This document shows positions 9,068 through 16,440 of a stretch of 64,000 bases of DNA, one piece after another. The notes under the pieces were generated by a model. It made no database searches and was not told the DNA's origin. It was given only the letters and a program-made list of their open reading frames with translations. Source of the stretch: Peribacillus kribbensis DSM 17871. GTDB lineage: Bacteria > Bacillota > Bacilli > Bacillales > DSM-1321. The stretch lies in NCBI RefSeq assembly GCF_000430765.1, contig NZ_AUMQ01000033.1, positions 62,001 through 126,000 on the forward strand, written 5' to 3'. The translations under genes and the position numbers were made by a program. Position 1 is the stretch's first letter. Every line of letters starts with the position of its first letter.

Positions 9068-9096
9068 AATTAATTTATCCATTGGACAAATTAATT
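9068..9096 (-). promoter_or_regulatory. Palindromic operator of the ROK operon
   Basis: Two 14-base arms, AATTAATTTATCCA (9068-9081) and TGGACAAATTAATT (9083-9096), are inverted repeats with a single mismatch and one central base. The site starts at the -10 box and covers the likely transcription start. The TTAATTTxTCC arm resembles the AT-rich operators bound by XylR-type ROK repressors. The adjacent ROK regulator is the obvious ligand. Confidence 0.75.
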
Positions 9097-9122
9097 ATAA
9101 GACAGCTTTTTAATGATGTAAA
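9094..9122 (-). promoter_or_regulatory. Near-consensus sigma-A promoter of the ROK operon
   Basis: On the minus strand: TTTACA (9122-9117), a 17-base spacer, and a perfect TATAAT (9099-9094). It points into the ROK repressor gene. Confidence 0.8.
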
Positions 9123-9230
9123 CCTTTTCAAAGTACTCATAATCATTTTATTTTTAATCCACAAAGTTTTGATTGTACATATTGTATCTCCGATCAAAAT
9201 CGGTTCTGCTCTGACACGTACACATAAAGA

Positions 9231-9272
9231 AAAAAACACCAGATTGATCCTAACAGACAACCTGATGTGTAT
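9231..9272 (-). terminator. Terminator downstream of the decayed MFS gene
   Basis: On the minus strand an imperfect stem (ACATCAGGTTG against CAATCTGGTGT) is followed by a run of seven Ts. Confidence 0.6.
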
Positions 9273-9304
9273 AAACCTATAAAATATCTATACTTGGGTA
9301 AGCA

Positions 9305-9912
9305 TTATTTGGAATATTGTACTTTAATGATTGAAACAGATGCTGCACCTACGACCAATAAAGTACCCGAAACCAAGATCATGGCAGGTATGGATGAACC
9401 AAGCACCGGGAACGAGGCGAAACTCAGGCAGGAAGCGATGATCTGCGGCAAGCAAATGCTGCTGTTAAACAGCCCAAGATATGTACCCATATTCTCACCT
9501 GACAGCGCATTGGTCAGCATGGTGAACGGGAGGTCATCATCGCTGCCCAGGCAATGCCAATTAATACAAAGGAAATCAGCAGTGCGCCCTGGCTGTGAAT
9601 GAAGAATATCAATCCAAAGCCGATTCCGCCAAGTAATAAGCTAACTGCATAGCCAAGCTTGTGTCTGCCATTTGGTATGCGCGCGAGCCCTAGTGACCAC
9701 AGTACAGCTGCGATGGATTGCACAGCGGATAGAATCCCAAACCAGTTGCCTGCTGCTTGATAGGCTGAACTGGATGGTTCAATCGTGTTCCAAACATTTT
9801 GAGCTACAGCGCCCGTTCCATACGTCCATAAATATTGAAAGCCCATCCAGCAGAATAATTGAACCAATGAAACGGTCCAGAATACCTTTGGCACTTTTCG
9901 GAGCAGTTCCAT
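9305..9912 (-). pseudogene. Truncated, frameshifted MFS transporter
   Basis: The minus strand encodes the C-terminal half of a major-facilitator transporter in two frames. The first part (9912 to about 9520) runs LRKVPKVFWTVSLVQLFCWM and ends GIAWAAMMTSRSPC before a stop. The second part continues in another frame from MLTNALSGENMGTYLGLFNS. Restoring one base in the ACCTCCCGTTCACC stretch near 9530 rejoins them as AAMMTLPFTMLTNALSG. The GENMGTYLGLFN motif fits sugar-type (SLC45-like) MFS proteins. A stop directly precedes the first visible methionine and no N-terminal half exists before the intact MFS gene, so the gene is dead by both truncation and frameshift. Confidence 0.8.
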
Positions 9913-9960
9913 TTAAGCCAGCTCTTATTATAGCCAGCCACACTTTGGCTGCGAAAACTA

Positions 9961-9999
9961 AAAAAGTGATAAGCCCAAAACATAGGCTCATCACTTTTT
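9961..9999 (-). terminator. Bidirectional-looking terminator after the MFS exporter
   Basis: AAAAAGTGAT-AAGCC pairs with GGCT-ATCACTTTTT, giving a 14-bp stem with A- and T-runs at both ends. It lies just after the stop of the 410-aa MFS gene. Confidence 0.85.
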
Positions 10000-10005
10000 A
10001 AAACC

Positions 10006-11238
10006 TTAATTCCCAGCCAGCGACCTGATCTTCCTCAAGGAAGGGAACAAATACATCCAAAGTCCGGCCACAATGATCGTACCCACTCCCCCAATGAGTG
10101 CGGCAGGAACGGCTCCTGTAAACCCGGCGACTGTACCGCTCTCAAATTCGCCCAGCTGATTGGATGTGCCGATAAACAGGGAGTTAACCGCATTGACCCG
10201 GCCGCGCATTTCATCTGGCGTTTGCAACTGAACGAGGGAGGAACGAATGACCACACTGATAACATCGGAGCCCCCGATGAGCAGCAAGGCAATGACTGAA
10301 ACCACGAGATTCGTGGAAACCGCAAATAGCATGGTGGCTAATCCAAATACGGCAAGAGCAGCAAACAGCTTCATGCCAATTGCTTTTTTCAGCGGATAAT
10401 AAGCTAAAATCAAGGAAACGATCAAGGCCCCGATGGCCGGTGCTGTCCGCAATAATCCTAAGCCCAACGGACCGGCATGCAAGATATCCTTTGCAAAAAT
10501 CGGCAGCAGGGCCGTAGCTCCGCCCAGCAGCACCGCAAATAAATCAAGCGAAATCGTGCCCAATATGAGCGGATGCCGAATGACAAATTCCAGGCCCAGA
10601 AATACGGAACGCAGTGTAACGGGCTCTTTGCTCCGAACAGGCTGCTCCTTCAAGCGGATTAAATACGTCATCACTGCACCGATCAGCAATGCGGCGGATG
10701 CTGTTCCATAGACATACCCAGCACCGACGCCATACAATAAGCCCCCAACCATCGGCCCGAGGATTTGGGAGGTCTGGCCTGCGGTTGTACTGATGGAAAT
10801 CGCCTGCTGCAATAGTTTCTTCTCGATCAGCTGAGGCAATAAGGAGGATGCGGATGTTCCTTCAAAGGAACGGGTCACGCCGAGAATGGCCGCCGCAGCC
10901 AGGATTTGTTCACGGCCAATCCATCCTTCTATACTCCCCCAAAGAAGCAGGCCCGCAACAAGGCTGTCAATAATTTGACAGATGTAGACAATCCTGCGCC
11001 GTTCGTAACGGTCCGCCACATGTCCTACCACAAAGGTTAGAAGTACCATGGGCAAAAACTGGGCCAGCCCCACCATTCCAAGACTGAACGCGTCCTTCGT
11101 CACCTCATACATCTGCCAGCCGATCGCCACCGATAGCATTTGGGAAGATGTAGAAGATAGAATTCGGGATGTCCAAAATTTCGTAAAAGATGACTGTTTA
11201 AATAGTGAATCTCCTGATTGACGCACGATGCAGCTCAC
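10006..11238 (-). CDS. MFS transporter (exporter type)
   Basis: A 410-aa membrane protein with 12 hydrophobic segments. The first-helix region is FTKFWTSRILSSTSSQMLSV. The loop between helices 2 and 3 carries VVGHVADRYERRR, the conserved MFS motif A with G and D-R. LGVTRSFEGTSASSLLPQLI resembles the MFS_3/EntS type, which exports siderophores or drugs. No substrate can be assigned. The start is GTG; AAGAAGGA lies very close to it, so a GTG four codons later is an alternative. Base composition is clearly less AT-rich than neighbouring genes. The gene has its own terminator. Confidence 0.85.
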   Translation of the reverse strand: MSCIVRQSGDSLFKQSSFTKFWTSRILSSTSSQMLSVAIGWQMYEVTKDAFSLGMVGLAQFLPMVLLTFVVGHVADRYERRRIVYICQIIDSLVAGLLLWGSIEGWIGREQILAAAAILGVTRSFEGTSASSLLPQLIEKKLLQQAISISTTAGQTSQILGPMVGGLLYGVGAGYVYGTASAALLIGAVMTYLIRLKEQPVRSKEPVTLRSVFLGLEFVIRHPLILGTISLDLFAVLLGGATALLPIFAKDILHAGPLGLGLLRTAPAIGALIVSLILAYYPLKKAIGMKLFAALAVFGLATMLFAVSTNLVVSVIALLLIGGSDVISVVIRSSLVQLQTPDEMRGRVNAVNSLFIGTSNQLGEFESGTVAGFTGAVPAALIGGVGTIIVAGLWMYLFPSLRKIRSLAGN

Positions 11239-11462
11239 TTTCCTTCTTAATAGATTACTAATTATTCGAAAGGCGAAGTAGTATTTTTTTTATTATACTA
11301 TGTAACTGGGATTTGAGAATAGTTTGGGAAGGGATTTTAACAATTGTGTCAGACTAATAGTTAAAAGGAGAATCCATATGTTAGATAGCTTTGGAGTACC
11401 CGGGAGTATTATTACTGTCTCTTCTTGTTCAGAAAAATGTTTAATAAAATTAATCAACATTA

Positions 11463-11495
11463 AAAGAATCATCAACTTAATGTTGATGATTCTTT
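11463..11495 (-). terminator. Terminator of the aldo/keto reductase gene
   Basis: A perfect 14-bp stem (AAAGAATCATCAAC against GTTGATGATTCTTT) with a 5-base loop lies 15 bases after the stop codon. Confidence 0.85.
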
Positions 11496-11510
11496 CGTTT
11501 TATTAAATCA

Positions 11511-12533
11511 TTATGAAAGTTCTGCGTTGATTGGCAGTGGTGCATGTGGTGCTATCAGTTTTTGTTCACGCATTTCTTCCCAGAATGCTCTTGGAATAGA
11601 CGTGTTCAATGCAGCTTTATCTTCAACAACACGCTCAGGACGGCTGGCTCCGGGAATGACGGCAGCCACTGCCGGATTAGCCAATGAAAATTGTAAAGCA
11701 GCAGCCTTAATGCTGATTTGGTGACGATCTGCAATGTTTTTGATTTTCTCTACTTTTGCCATGATTTCTGGTGATGCTTTTTGATATTCGAAGTGAGTAC
11801 CTCCAGCAAGAACACCTGAACTGTAAGGACCACCGACAACAACGTCCATATTATGTTTTACTGCGGCAGGCATTACTCTTTGTAACGCACGCTCATGGTC
11901 TAATAGTGTATAACGTCCAGCCAGCAAGGATACATCTGGCTTTGCTTCTTCCAATTCCAGCATGAGTTCAATCGCTTCTACTCGGTTTACTCCGAGTCCC
12001 CAACCCTTAATGACTCCTTCTTCACGTAAACGTGTGAGCGCACGGAATGCCCCTGTTCGGGCAGATTCAAATTGCGATATCCACTCATCGCCATAAAAGT
12101 CTTGCGCTACGTCGTGAATATAAACAAAGTCTAGATAATCTGTTTTTAAACGTTTCAAGCTATCCTCTATAGAGCGAAGGGTTGCATCCGCGCTATAGTC
12201 ATTGATGATTTTATTCTTTCGGCCGAATTCAAAGAGTCCCCCCTTTTCTCCCAAATCACGTACAGATGGTTCCTCCAATTCATCCGAAATAATCCGGCCT
12301 ACTTTAGTACTTAAAATGTAATCTTCACGATTTCTTTTCGACAGTGCATCACCAAGACGAATCTCTGCTAAGCCGGAACCATAAAGCGGGGCAGTGTCAA
12401 AGTAACGAATGCCACTCTCCCAAGCTGCGTCCACTGTTGCGATTGCTTCTTCTTCTGGAATATTACGGTACATATTACCTAGTGGGGCCGTACCAAAACC
12501 AAGTTTACCCTTCAAAATGTTTCTCATTTGCAT
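11511..12533 (-). CDS. Aldo/keto reductase (aldose/fucose dehydrogenase-like)
   Basis: A 340-aa NAD(P)-dependent oxidoreductase with an aldo/keto reductase barrel. The catalytic tetrad is visible: Asp and Tyr in YFDTAPLYGSG, Lys in LSTKVGR and His in FVYIHDVA. The sequence resembles D-threo-aldose 1-dehydrogenase and pyridoxal 4-dehydrogenase members, which oxidise sugars such as L-fucose. GVIKGWGLGVNRVEAIEL and AAVIPGASRPERV are the C-terminal cofactor-binding parts. ATG 12533 has AAGGAG 8 bases upstream. It is a single-gene unit with its own terminator. A link to the GDP-fucose genes far downstream is not implied. Confidence 0.9.
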   Translation of the reverse strand: MQMRNILKGKLGFGTAPLGNMYRNIPEEEAIATVDAAWESGIRYFDTAPLYGSGLAEIRLGDALSKRNREDYILSTKVGRIISDELEEPSVRDLGEKGGLFEFGRKNKIINDYSADATLRSIEDSLKRLKTDYLDFVYIHDVAQDFYGDEWISQFESARTGAFRALTRLREEGVIKGWGLGVNRVEAIELMLELEEAKPDVSLLAGRYTLLDHERALQRVMPAAVKHNMDVVVGGPYSSGVLAGGTHFEYQKASPEIMAKVEKIKNIADRHQISIKAAALQFSLANPAVAAVIPGASRPERVVEDKAALNTSIPRAFWEEMREQKLIAPHAPLPINAELS

Positions 12534-12579
12534 ATTAATAACTCCTTTTTTAAAAACGATTGATAGTGTGCCTTAGGTG

Positions 12580-12607
12580 CTATTACTATTCTGATAATCA
12601 AGGTCAA
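12580..12607 (-). promoter_or_regulatory. Possible promoter of the aldo/keto reductase gene
   Basis: Minus-strand TTGACC (12607-12602), a 16-base spacer and TAATAG (12585-12580). The leader to the ATG would be about 40 bases. Confidence 0.4.
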
Positions 12608-12772
12608 TACCTTAATACATTTTAACAATTTAATTGTTATTTAAACCATCAAACTGCCTCCCATGGTTTGGATAACCAAAAACCCTCAACATCGTTACAA
12701 TTTCTATTTAGTCATTACGTGAAATGACGATATGATATTTAAGATAGTTTTACTGTTATGAGAGAATAAAAA

Positions 12773-12803
12773 ACCTTGAAAGGCATACATAGCCAATCAA
12801 GGT
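12773..12803. repeat. Two-step intergenic hairpin, copy 1
   Basis: Outer stem ACCTTGA/TCAAGGT and inner stem GGC/GCC separated by AA spacers, flanked by an A-run. Two close relatives occur at 22646-22674 and 25757-25786. It may act as a terminator on the minus strand or be a dispersed small repeat. Confidence 0.6.
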
Positions 12804-12809
12804 CAAAGT

Positions 12810-12899
12810 TTAATGCATGCAGCTTACTGACGCACTTAAAACATTCGGGTTTTTCTCCAATTCTTTGATTTCAAAATCATGATAGATCTTCCTATTCAT
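12810..12899 (-). pseudogene. N-terminal scrap of an IS3-type OrfA-like protein
   Basis: A 29-codon frame starts at ATG 12899 behind GGCGGAGGATTTAT and reads FEIKELEKNPNVLSASVSCM before TAA. The EIxxLEKNPNVxxxS pattern is what I recall from the N-termini of HTH/IS3-family OrfA proteins of Bacillus, which continue for about 100 further residues. Only the start survives, with its ribosome site. No inverted repeat or OrfB was seen nearby. Confidence 0.4.
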
Positions 12900-12944
12900 A
12901 TAAATCCTCCGCCCACATGTATTACATCTATTGAAACACAAAGA

Positions 12945-12989
12945 ACCCCGGATAGGGGCACTTTTTTATCAGTGTCCGCTATCCGGGGT
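12945..12989 (-). terminator. Large hairpin after gabP
   Basis: ACCCCGGATAG pairs with CTATCCGGGGT, with a second inner stem (GGGGCACT against AGTGTCC) and a T-rich loop. It is by far the most GC-rich element in this gap and lies about 60 bases past the gabP stop. Confidence 0.7.
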
Positions 12990-13051
12990 ATCAACAGACG
13001 AAGCCTCTTATATTTAGATGGGAAAGCTTGTTATATTTCTCCTATGGCCAG

Positions 13052-14446
13052 TTATTTCACCGCTTGAATTCCTCTATTTTGTTTAGCCATCCTGATTCGA
13101 TACCGCTTGGACAGGAAGTATGAGGCAACAACAAATGCAGCAATCAACATTGTTAAATAAAACTGGGAACGCATGGAGTCAATAAATGCCATAGAAACAA
13201 GAATCCCAGCCATAGCAAGGATGGTGATGTAGGTTAAATAGGGGAAGAACCACATTTTCATTTTCAGGATTCCAGGGTTCTCTTTTTCAAATTTTCTTCT
13301 CAATCGCATATGGGAAACGGCTATAACGATATATACAAGCAGAGCAATCGCACCTGATGCATTCACAAGGAATAGGAATAGTTTGTCTGGTGACACAAAA
13401 TGAAAGATAGCACAAACATAAGCAGCGATCGTGCTGAGCAATACAGCAGGTAAAGGCACTCCTCTTCTGCTCACCCGTAAAAGGATACCTGGTGCGTCGC
13501 CCCTTTTAGCAAGAGAGTGGAGCATTCGGGAGTTTGTATATAAGGCAGAATTCAAGCAGGATAGAACCGAGATGAGAACCACTACATTCATTATTTCTGC
13601 CGCACCCGGAATGCCGACCATTTCAAGCATGGACACGTAAGGACTTTTTAGCATATCTGCCTTATTCCACGGAAGGAGCAGTACAAGTATGGAAACAGAT
13701 CCGATATAGAAGAGCAGGATCCGAATGACCACACTGTTTATAGCTTTTACGACGGATTTTTCTGGAGTGGATGACTCCCCTGCAGCAATAGCGGCGATTT
13801 CGGTACCAAAGAAAGAAAAGATGACGGTAATGATCCCAATCAAAATTGTACCGCCCCCTTTTGGCAGGAATCCTCCATATTGGGTAAGGTTGGAAATGCC
13901 TGGTGATGCATGTCCTGGGAAGAATCCCAGCAGGATCGCTGCGCCGATACACATGAACACCGAAATGGCGGCCACTTTTATCATGGAAAACCAATACTCA
14001 AATTCCCCGAATGACTTCACAGAATAAATGTTTGTTAAGGTCAGCAGACCCGTTAATATCAAACTGATAACCCATATCGGCAAAGATGGTACCCAGCCAT
14101 GGACGATGGCAGCCCCAGCCGTGGCCTCGATAGCGATTACGATCACCCAAAAAAACCAGTAAAGCCATCCGATGGTATAACCCGCCCAAGGTCCAATAGC
14201 TTCTCTTGCATATGTTGAAAAAGAACCGCTGTCAGGGTTGACTATCGCCATTTCACCGAGCATCCGCATTAGCATGATCACAAGGAGGCCTGCAATTGCA
14301 TACGAGAGGACAGCACCAGGACCTGTCGCATTAATCACCGATCCGCTTCCTACGAATAAACCTGCCCCTATAATCCCGCCGATTGAAATCATGGTGATAT
14401 GTCTAGTTTTCAGTGTCTTCTGCAGCTCATTCTGCCTTTGATCCAT
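13052..14446 (-). CDS. gabP: GABA permease-like amino acid transporter
   Basis: A 464-aa APC-superfamily transporter of the AAT group with about 12 hydrophobic segments. The N-terminus TLKTRHITMISIGGIIGAGL, the MGR-like LMRMLGEMAIVNPDSGSFS, and FFGTEIAAIAAGES are typical of GabP and its relatives. It imports gamma-aminobutyrate or a similar amino acid with protons. AGGAGG lies 7 bases before the ATG at 14446; the ATG at 14452 is too close to it. The gene is adjacent to gabT, the gabD remnant and gabR, which supports GABA as substrate. A GC-rich hairpin ends the unit. Confidence 0.85.
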   Translation of the reverse strand: MDQRQNELQKTLKTRHITMISIGGIIGAGLFVGSGSVINATGPGAVLSYAIAGLLVIMLMRMLGEMAIVNPDSGSFSTYAREAIGPWAGYTIGWLYWFFWVIVIAIEATAGAAIVHGWVPSLPIWVISLILTGLLTLTNIYSVKSFGEFEYWFSMIKVAAISVFMCIGAAILLGFFPGHASPGISNLTQYGGFLPKGGGTILIGIITVIFSFFGTEIAAIAAGESSTPEKSVVKAINSVVIRILLFYIGSVSILVLLLPWNKADMLKSPYVSMLEMVGIPGAAEIMNVVVLISVLSCLNSALYTNSRMLHSLAKRGDAPGILLRVSRRGVPLPAVLLSTIAAYVCAIFHFVSPDKLFLFLVNASGAIALLVYIVIAVSHMRLRRKFEKENPGILKMKMWFFPYLTYITILAMAGILVSMAFIDSMRSQFYLTMLIAAFVVASYFLSKRYRIRMAKQNRGIQAVK

Positions 14447-14552
14447 AAACATTCCTCCTGATAATTATTAATGATTCAGTTGTCATTCCTAAACCAGAAG
14501 CATCATTCCCTAAGAAGGAGGTCTACCTAAAACAAGAGAGTTTCAATGGTTG

Positions 14553-15009
14553 TTAAACCTGGCCGATCGAAAGATATTTTGTCTCAAGATATGGTTCAAT
14601 TCCCTCGGCCCCGCCTTCACGTCCAAGTCCGCTTTCTTTCATGCCGCCAAACGGGACATGGGCTCCGCTGGGGGCACCATCATTCCAGCCGTTAATGCCG
14701 AAGTCCAAGTGATCATGGAGGAAGGTACCCGTTCTGTAATCATTCGTGAAGAAATAGGCGGAGAGACTCCGATAGCGGTTTCCCGTTTTCAAGCGTCATC
14801 ACTTTTGCTAATTCTTCCTATTGTTCCTTGATGAGATCCGACCATTGCTGCAATAATCTCGATCTTTCATGCGCATGGACCTTTCTCCACTTTTTAAAGC
14901 CCTCATGGCCATTTCTTAAAGCCTGTCTGATGTCTTCTTCTGTATGAAGCCGGACCCCTTGGATCAGGGTCCCTGTTGCCGGATTTTTAACCTGAAGTAC
15001 ATTCGCCAT
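14553..15009 (-). pseudogene. gabD: Succinate-semialdehyde dehydrogenase remnant
   Basis: Only the ends of an aldehyde dehydrogenase remain. The N-terminal part (from 15009) reads VLQVKNPATGTLIQGVRL and continues to SDLIKEQ, where TAG interrupts [18 protein letters not shown]. The C-terminal part, in another frame, has [24 protein letters not shown] and [10 protein letters not shown], which identify the succinate-semialdehyde dehydrogenase type. About 340 central codons, including the catalytic Cys and Glu and most of the NAD site, are deleted. The family is normally about 480 aa. It sits 16 bases after gabT, its normal operon place. Confidence 0.9.
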
Positions 15010-15025
15010 TCAAGATTCCCCTTTT

Positions 15026-16339
15026 TTACGAAAACGCCTTATCTAAAATAGACAGCCCTTTTTCCAATTCTTCGTCTGTGATCACTAATGGGGCTAAAAA
15101 GCGGACAACATTGCTCTTAATGCCGGCAGACAAGAGAAGGAGCCCGTTTTCATTCGCATATTTGAGAATTTCCGCTGTCTTGGCCTTATCTGGCTTTCTG
15201 GAAGCACGGTCTTCGACGATTTCACAGGCAACCATAGCTCCCAAGCGCCGGATATCCCCTACAAACTTGTGCCGCTCTGCGAATTTACGCAGCTCGGTCT
15301 CCATTCTGCTGCCCAATGTTTCAGCCTTTTCCAATAAGTCTTCCTCTTGAATGATGTCTATAACAGCTAATGCGGCAGCACAGGCAACTGGGTTTCCGGC
15401 ATAGGTGCCTCCTAATTCCCCTGGTTCAGCGATATTCAGGATTTCCGTCCTTCCTACCACACCACTAAGCGGCAGCCCTGCGGCAAGGGACTTTGACACC
15501 GTCATTAGATCCGGCACCACATCAAAATGTTCAATGGCAAAGAATTTTCCCGTTCTTCCGAATCCTGTTTGAATTTCATCTGCCACAAAAACGATGCCGT
15601 GCTCCAGGCAGAAATCCCTGACCGCCTGTACGAATTTTTTGGGCGGGATGATAAACCCGCCTTCCCCCTGCACTGGTTCCATCACAACACAAGCAACCAT
15701 TTCAGGGGCCACCGTTGTAAGAAAGAAGTCCTTGAAATCCTGGATAACCTGGTCGATATAAACTTCCTCTGTCATCCCGGCCGGTCTTTGGTAGAGATAA
15801 GGAAACGGCGCCTGGTAGATTTCCGGCGAAAAAGGACCGAATCCAAATTTATATGGTTTAACCTTGCTCGTCATTCCCATGGTCAAATTCGTTCTGCCAT
15901 GATAGCCGCGGACAAAAGAAACCACGGCTGGCCTTCCCGTAAAACGGCGTGAGACTTTTATGGCATTTTCCACAGCTTCCGCACCGGAATTAAAAAAGAT
16001 TGCTTGTTTATCAAAATCCCCCGGGATGAGGGCGCATAACCTTTCAGCAAGGGTGATGTACCCCTCATACATCATGACATTAAAGCCTGGATGCAGGAAT
16101 TTATCGACTTGATTCTTAACGGCCTCGGTTACCTTGGGATGTGAATGCCCGACATTCAACGTGCCGATTGCCCCGGCAAAATCAATCCATGTATTGTTAT
16201 CCGCGTCGACGATTGTTGCGCCTTTTGCATATTGGACGATGTTTAGATTGCCATTGCTTACCCCTTTAGGGACATACTTTTTTCTTTTGTCTTGAAGCTC
16301 AGATGTATGCGTTTTAAAGGCTGTATTCAATTTAGCCAC
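15026..16339 (-). CDS. gabT: 4-aminobutyrate aminotransferase
   Basis: A 437-aa class III aminotransferase that converts GABA and 2-oxoglutarate to succinate semialdehyde and glutamate. The PLP site is seen in FFNSGAEAVENAIKVSRRFT, the VADEIQTGFGRTG motif with the ring-binding Asp, and the Schiff-base lysine in TVSKSLAAGLPLSG. TYAGNPVACAAALAV completes the family pattern. The annotated start is GTG 16339, but AAAGG abuts it; a TTG at 16330 has better spacing. It is transcribed divergently from gabR, with GTACCA boxes in between. Its product has no intact dehydrogenase here because gabD is destroyed. Confidence 0.93.
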   Translation of the reverse strand: MAKLNTAFKTHTSELQDKRKKYVPKGVSNGNLNIVQYAKGATIVDADNNTWIDFAGAIGTLNVGHSHPKVTEAVKNQVDKFLHPGFNVMMYEGYITLAERLCALIPGDFDKQAIFFNSGAEAVENAIKVSRRFTGRPAVVSFVRGYHGRTNLTMGMTSKVKPYKFGFGPFSPEIYQAPFPYLYQRPAGMTEEVYIDQVIQDFKDFFLTTVAPEMVACVVMEPVQGEGGFIIPPKKFVQAVRDFCLEHGIVFVADEIQTGFGRTGKFFAIEHFDVVPDLMTVSKSLAAGLPLSGVVGRTEILNIAEPGELGGTYAGNPVACAAALAVIDIIQEEDLLEKAETLGSRMETELRKFAERHKFVGDIRRLGAMVACEIVEDRASRKPDKAKTAEILKYANENGLLLLSAGIKSNVVRFLAPLVITDEELEKGLSILDKAFS

Positions 16340-16393
16340 CCTTTCTGAATTGGTATTTGATTAAATTATGCCAATATTCTGATACAATAAAAA

Positions 16394-16422
16394 GTACCAA
16401 AGGAGAAAAATAAAAGGTACCA
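16394..16422. promoter_or_regulatory. Likely GabR operator repeats
   Basis: Two direct repeats, AAAAGTACCA and AAAAGGTACCA, have GTACCA at 16394-16399 and 16417-16422, 23 bases apart. Known Bacillus subtilis GabR binds direct ATACCA repeats in the gabR-gabT gap. A reversed ATACCA also lies at 16346-16351, nearer gabT. The repeats sit between the two genes where they could serve both promoters. Confidence 0.6.
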
Positions 16423-16440
16423 GATTTGGGGGTAGATACT

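Noticed and set aside
11324..11506. Plus-strand 60-codon frame with an inner ATG behind AAAAGGAG
   Set aside because: Its 3' half is the terminator hairpin of the aldo/keto reductase gene and the composition is not protein-like.
15527..15952. Plus-strand 141-codon frame antisense to gabT
   Set aside because: It is the complement of well-conserved gabT codons and has no ribosome site.
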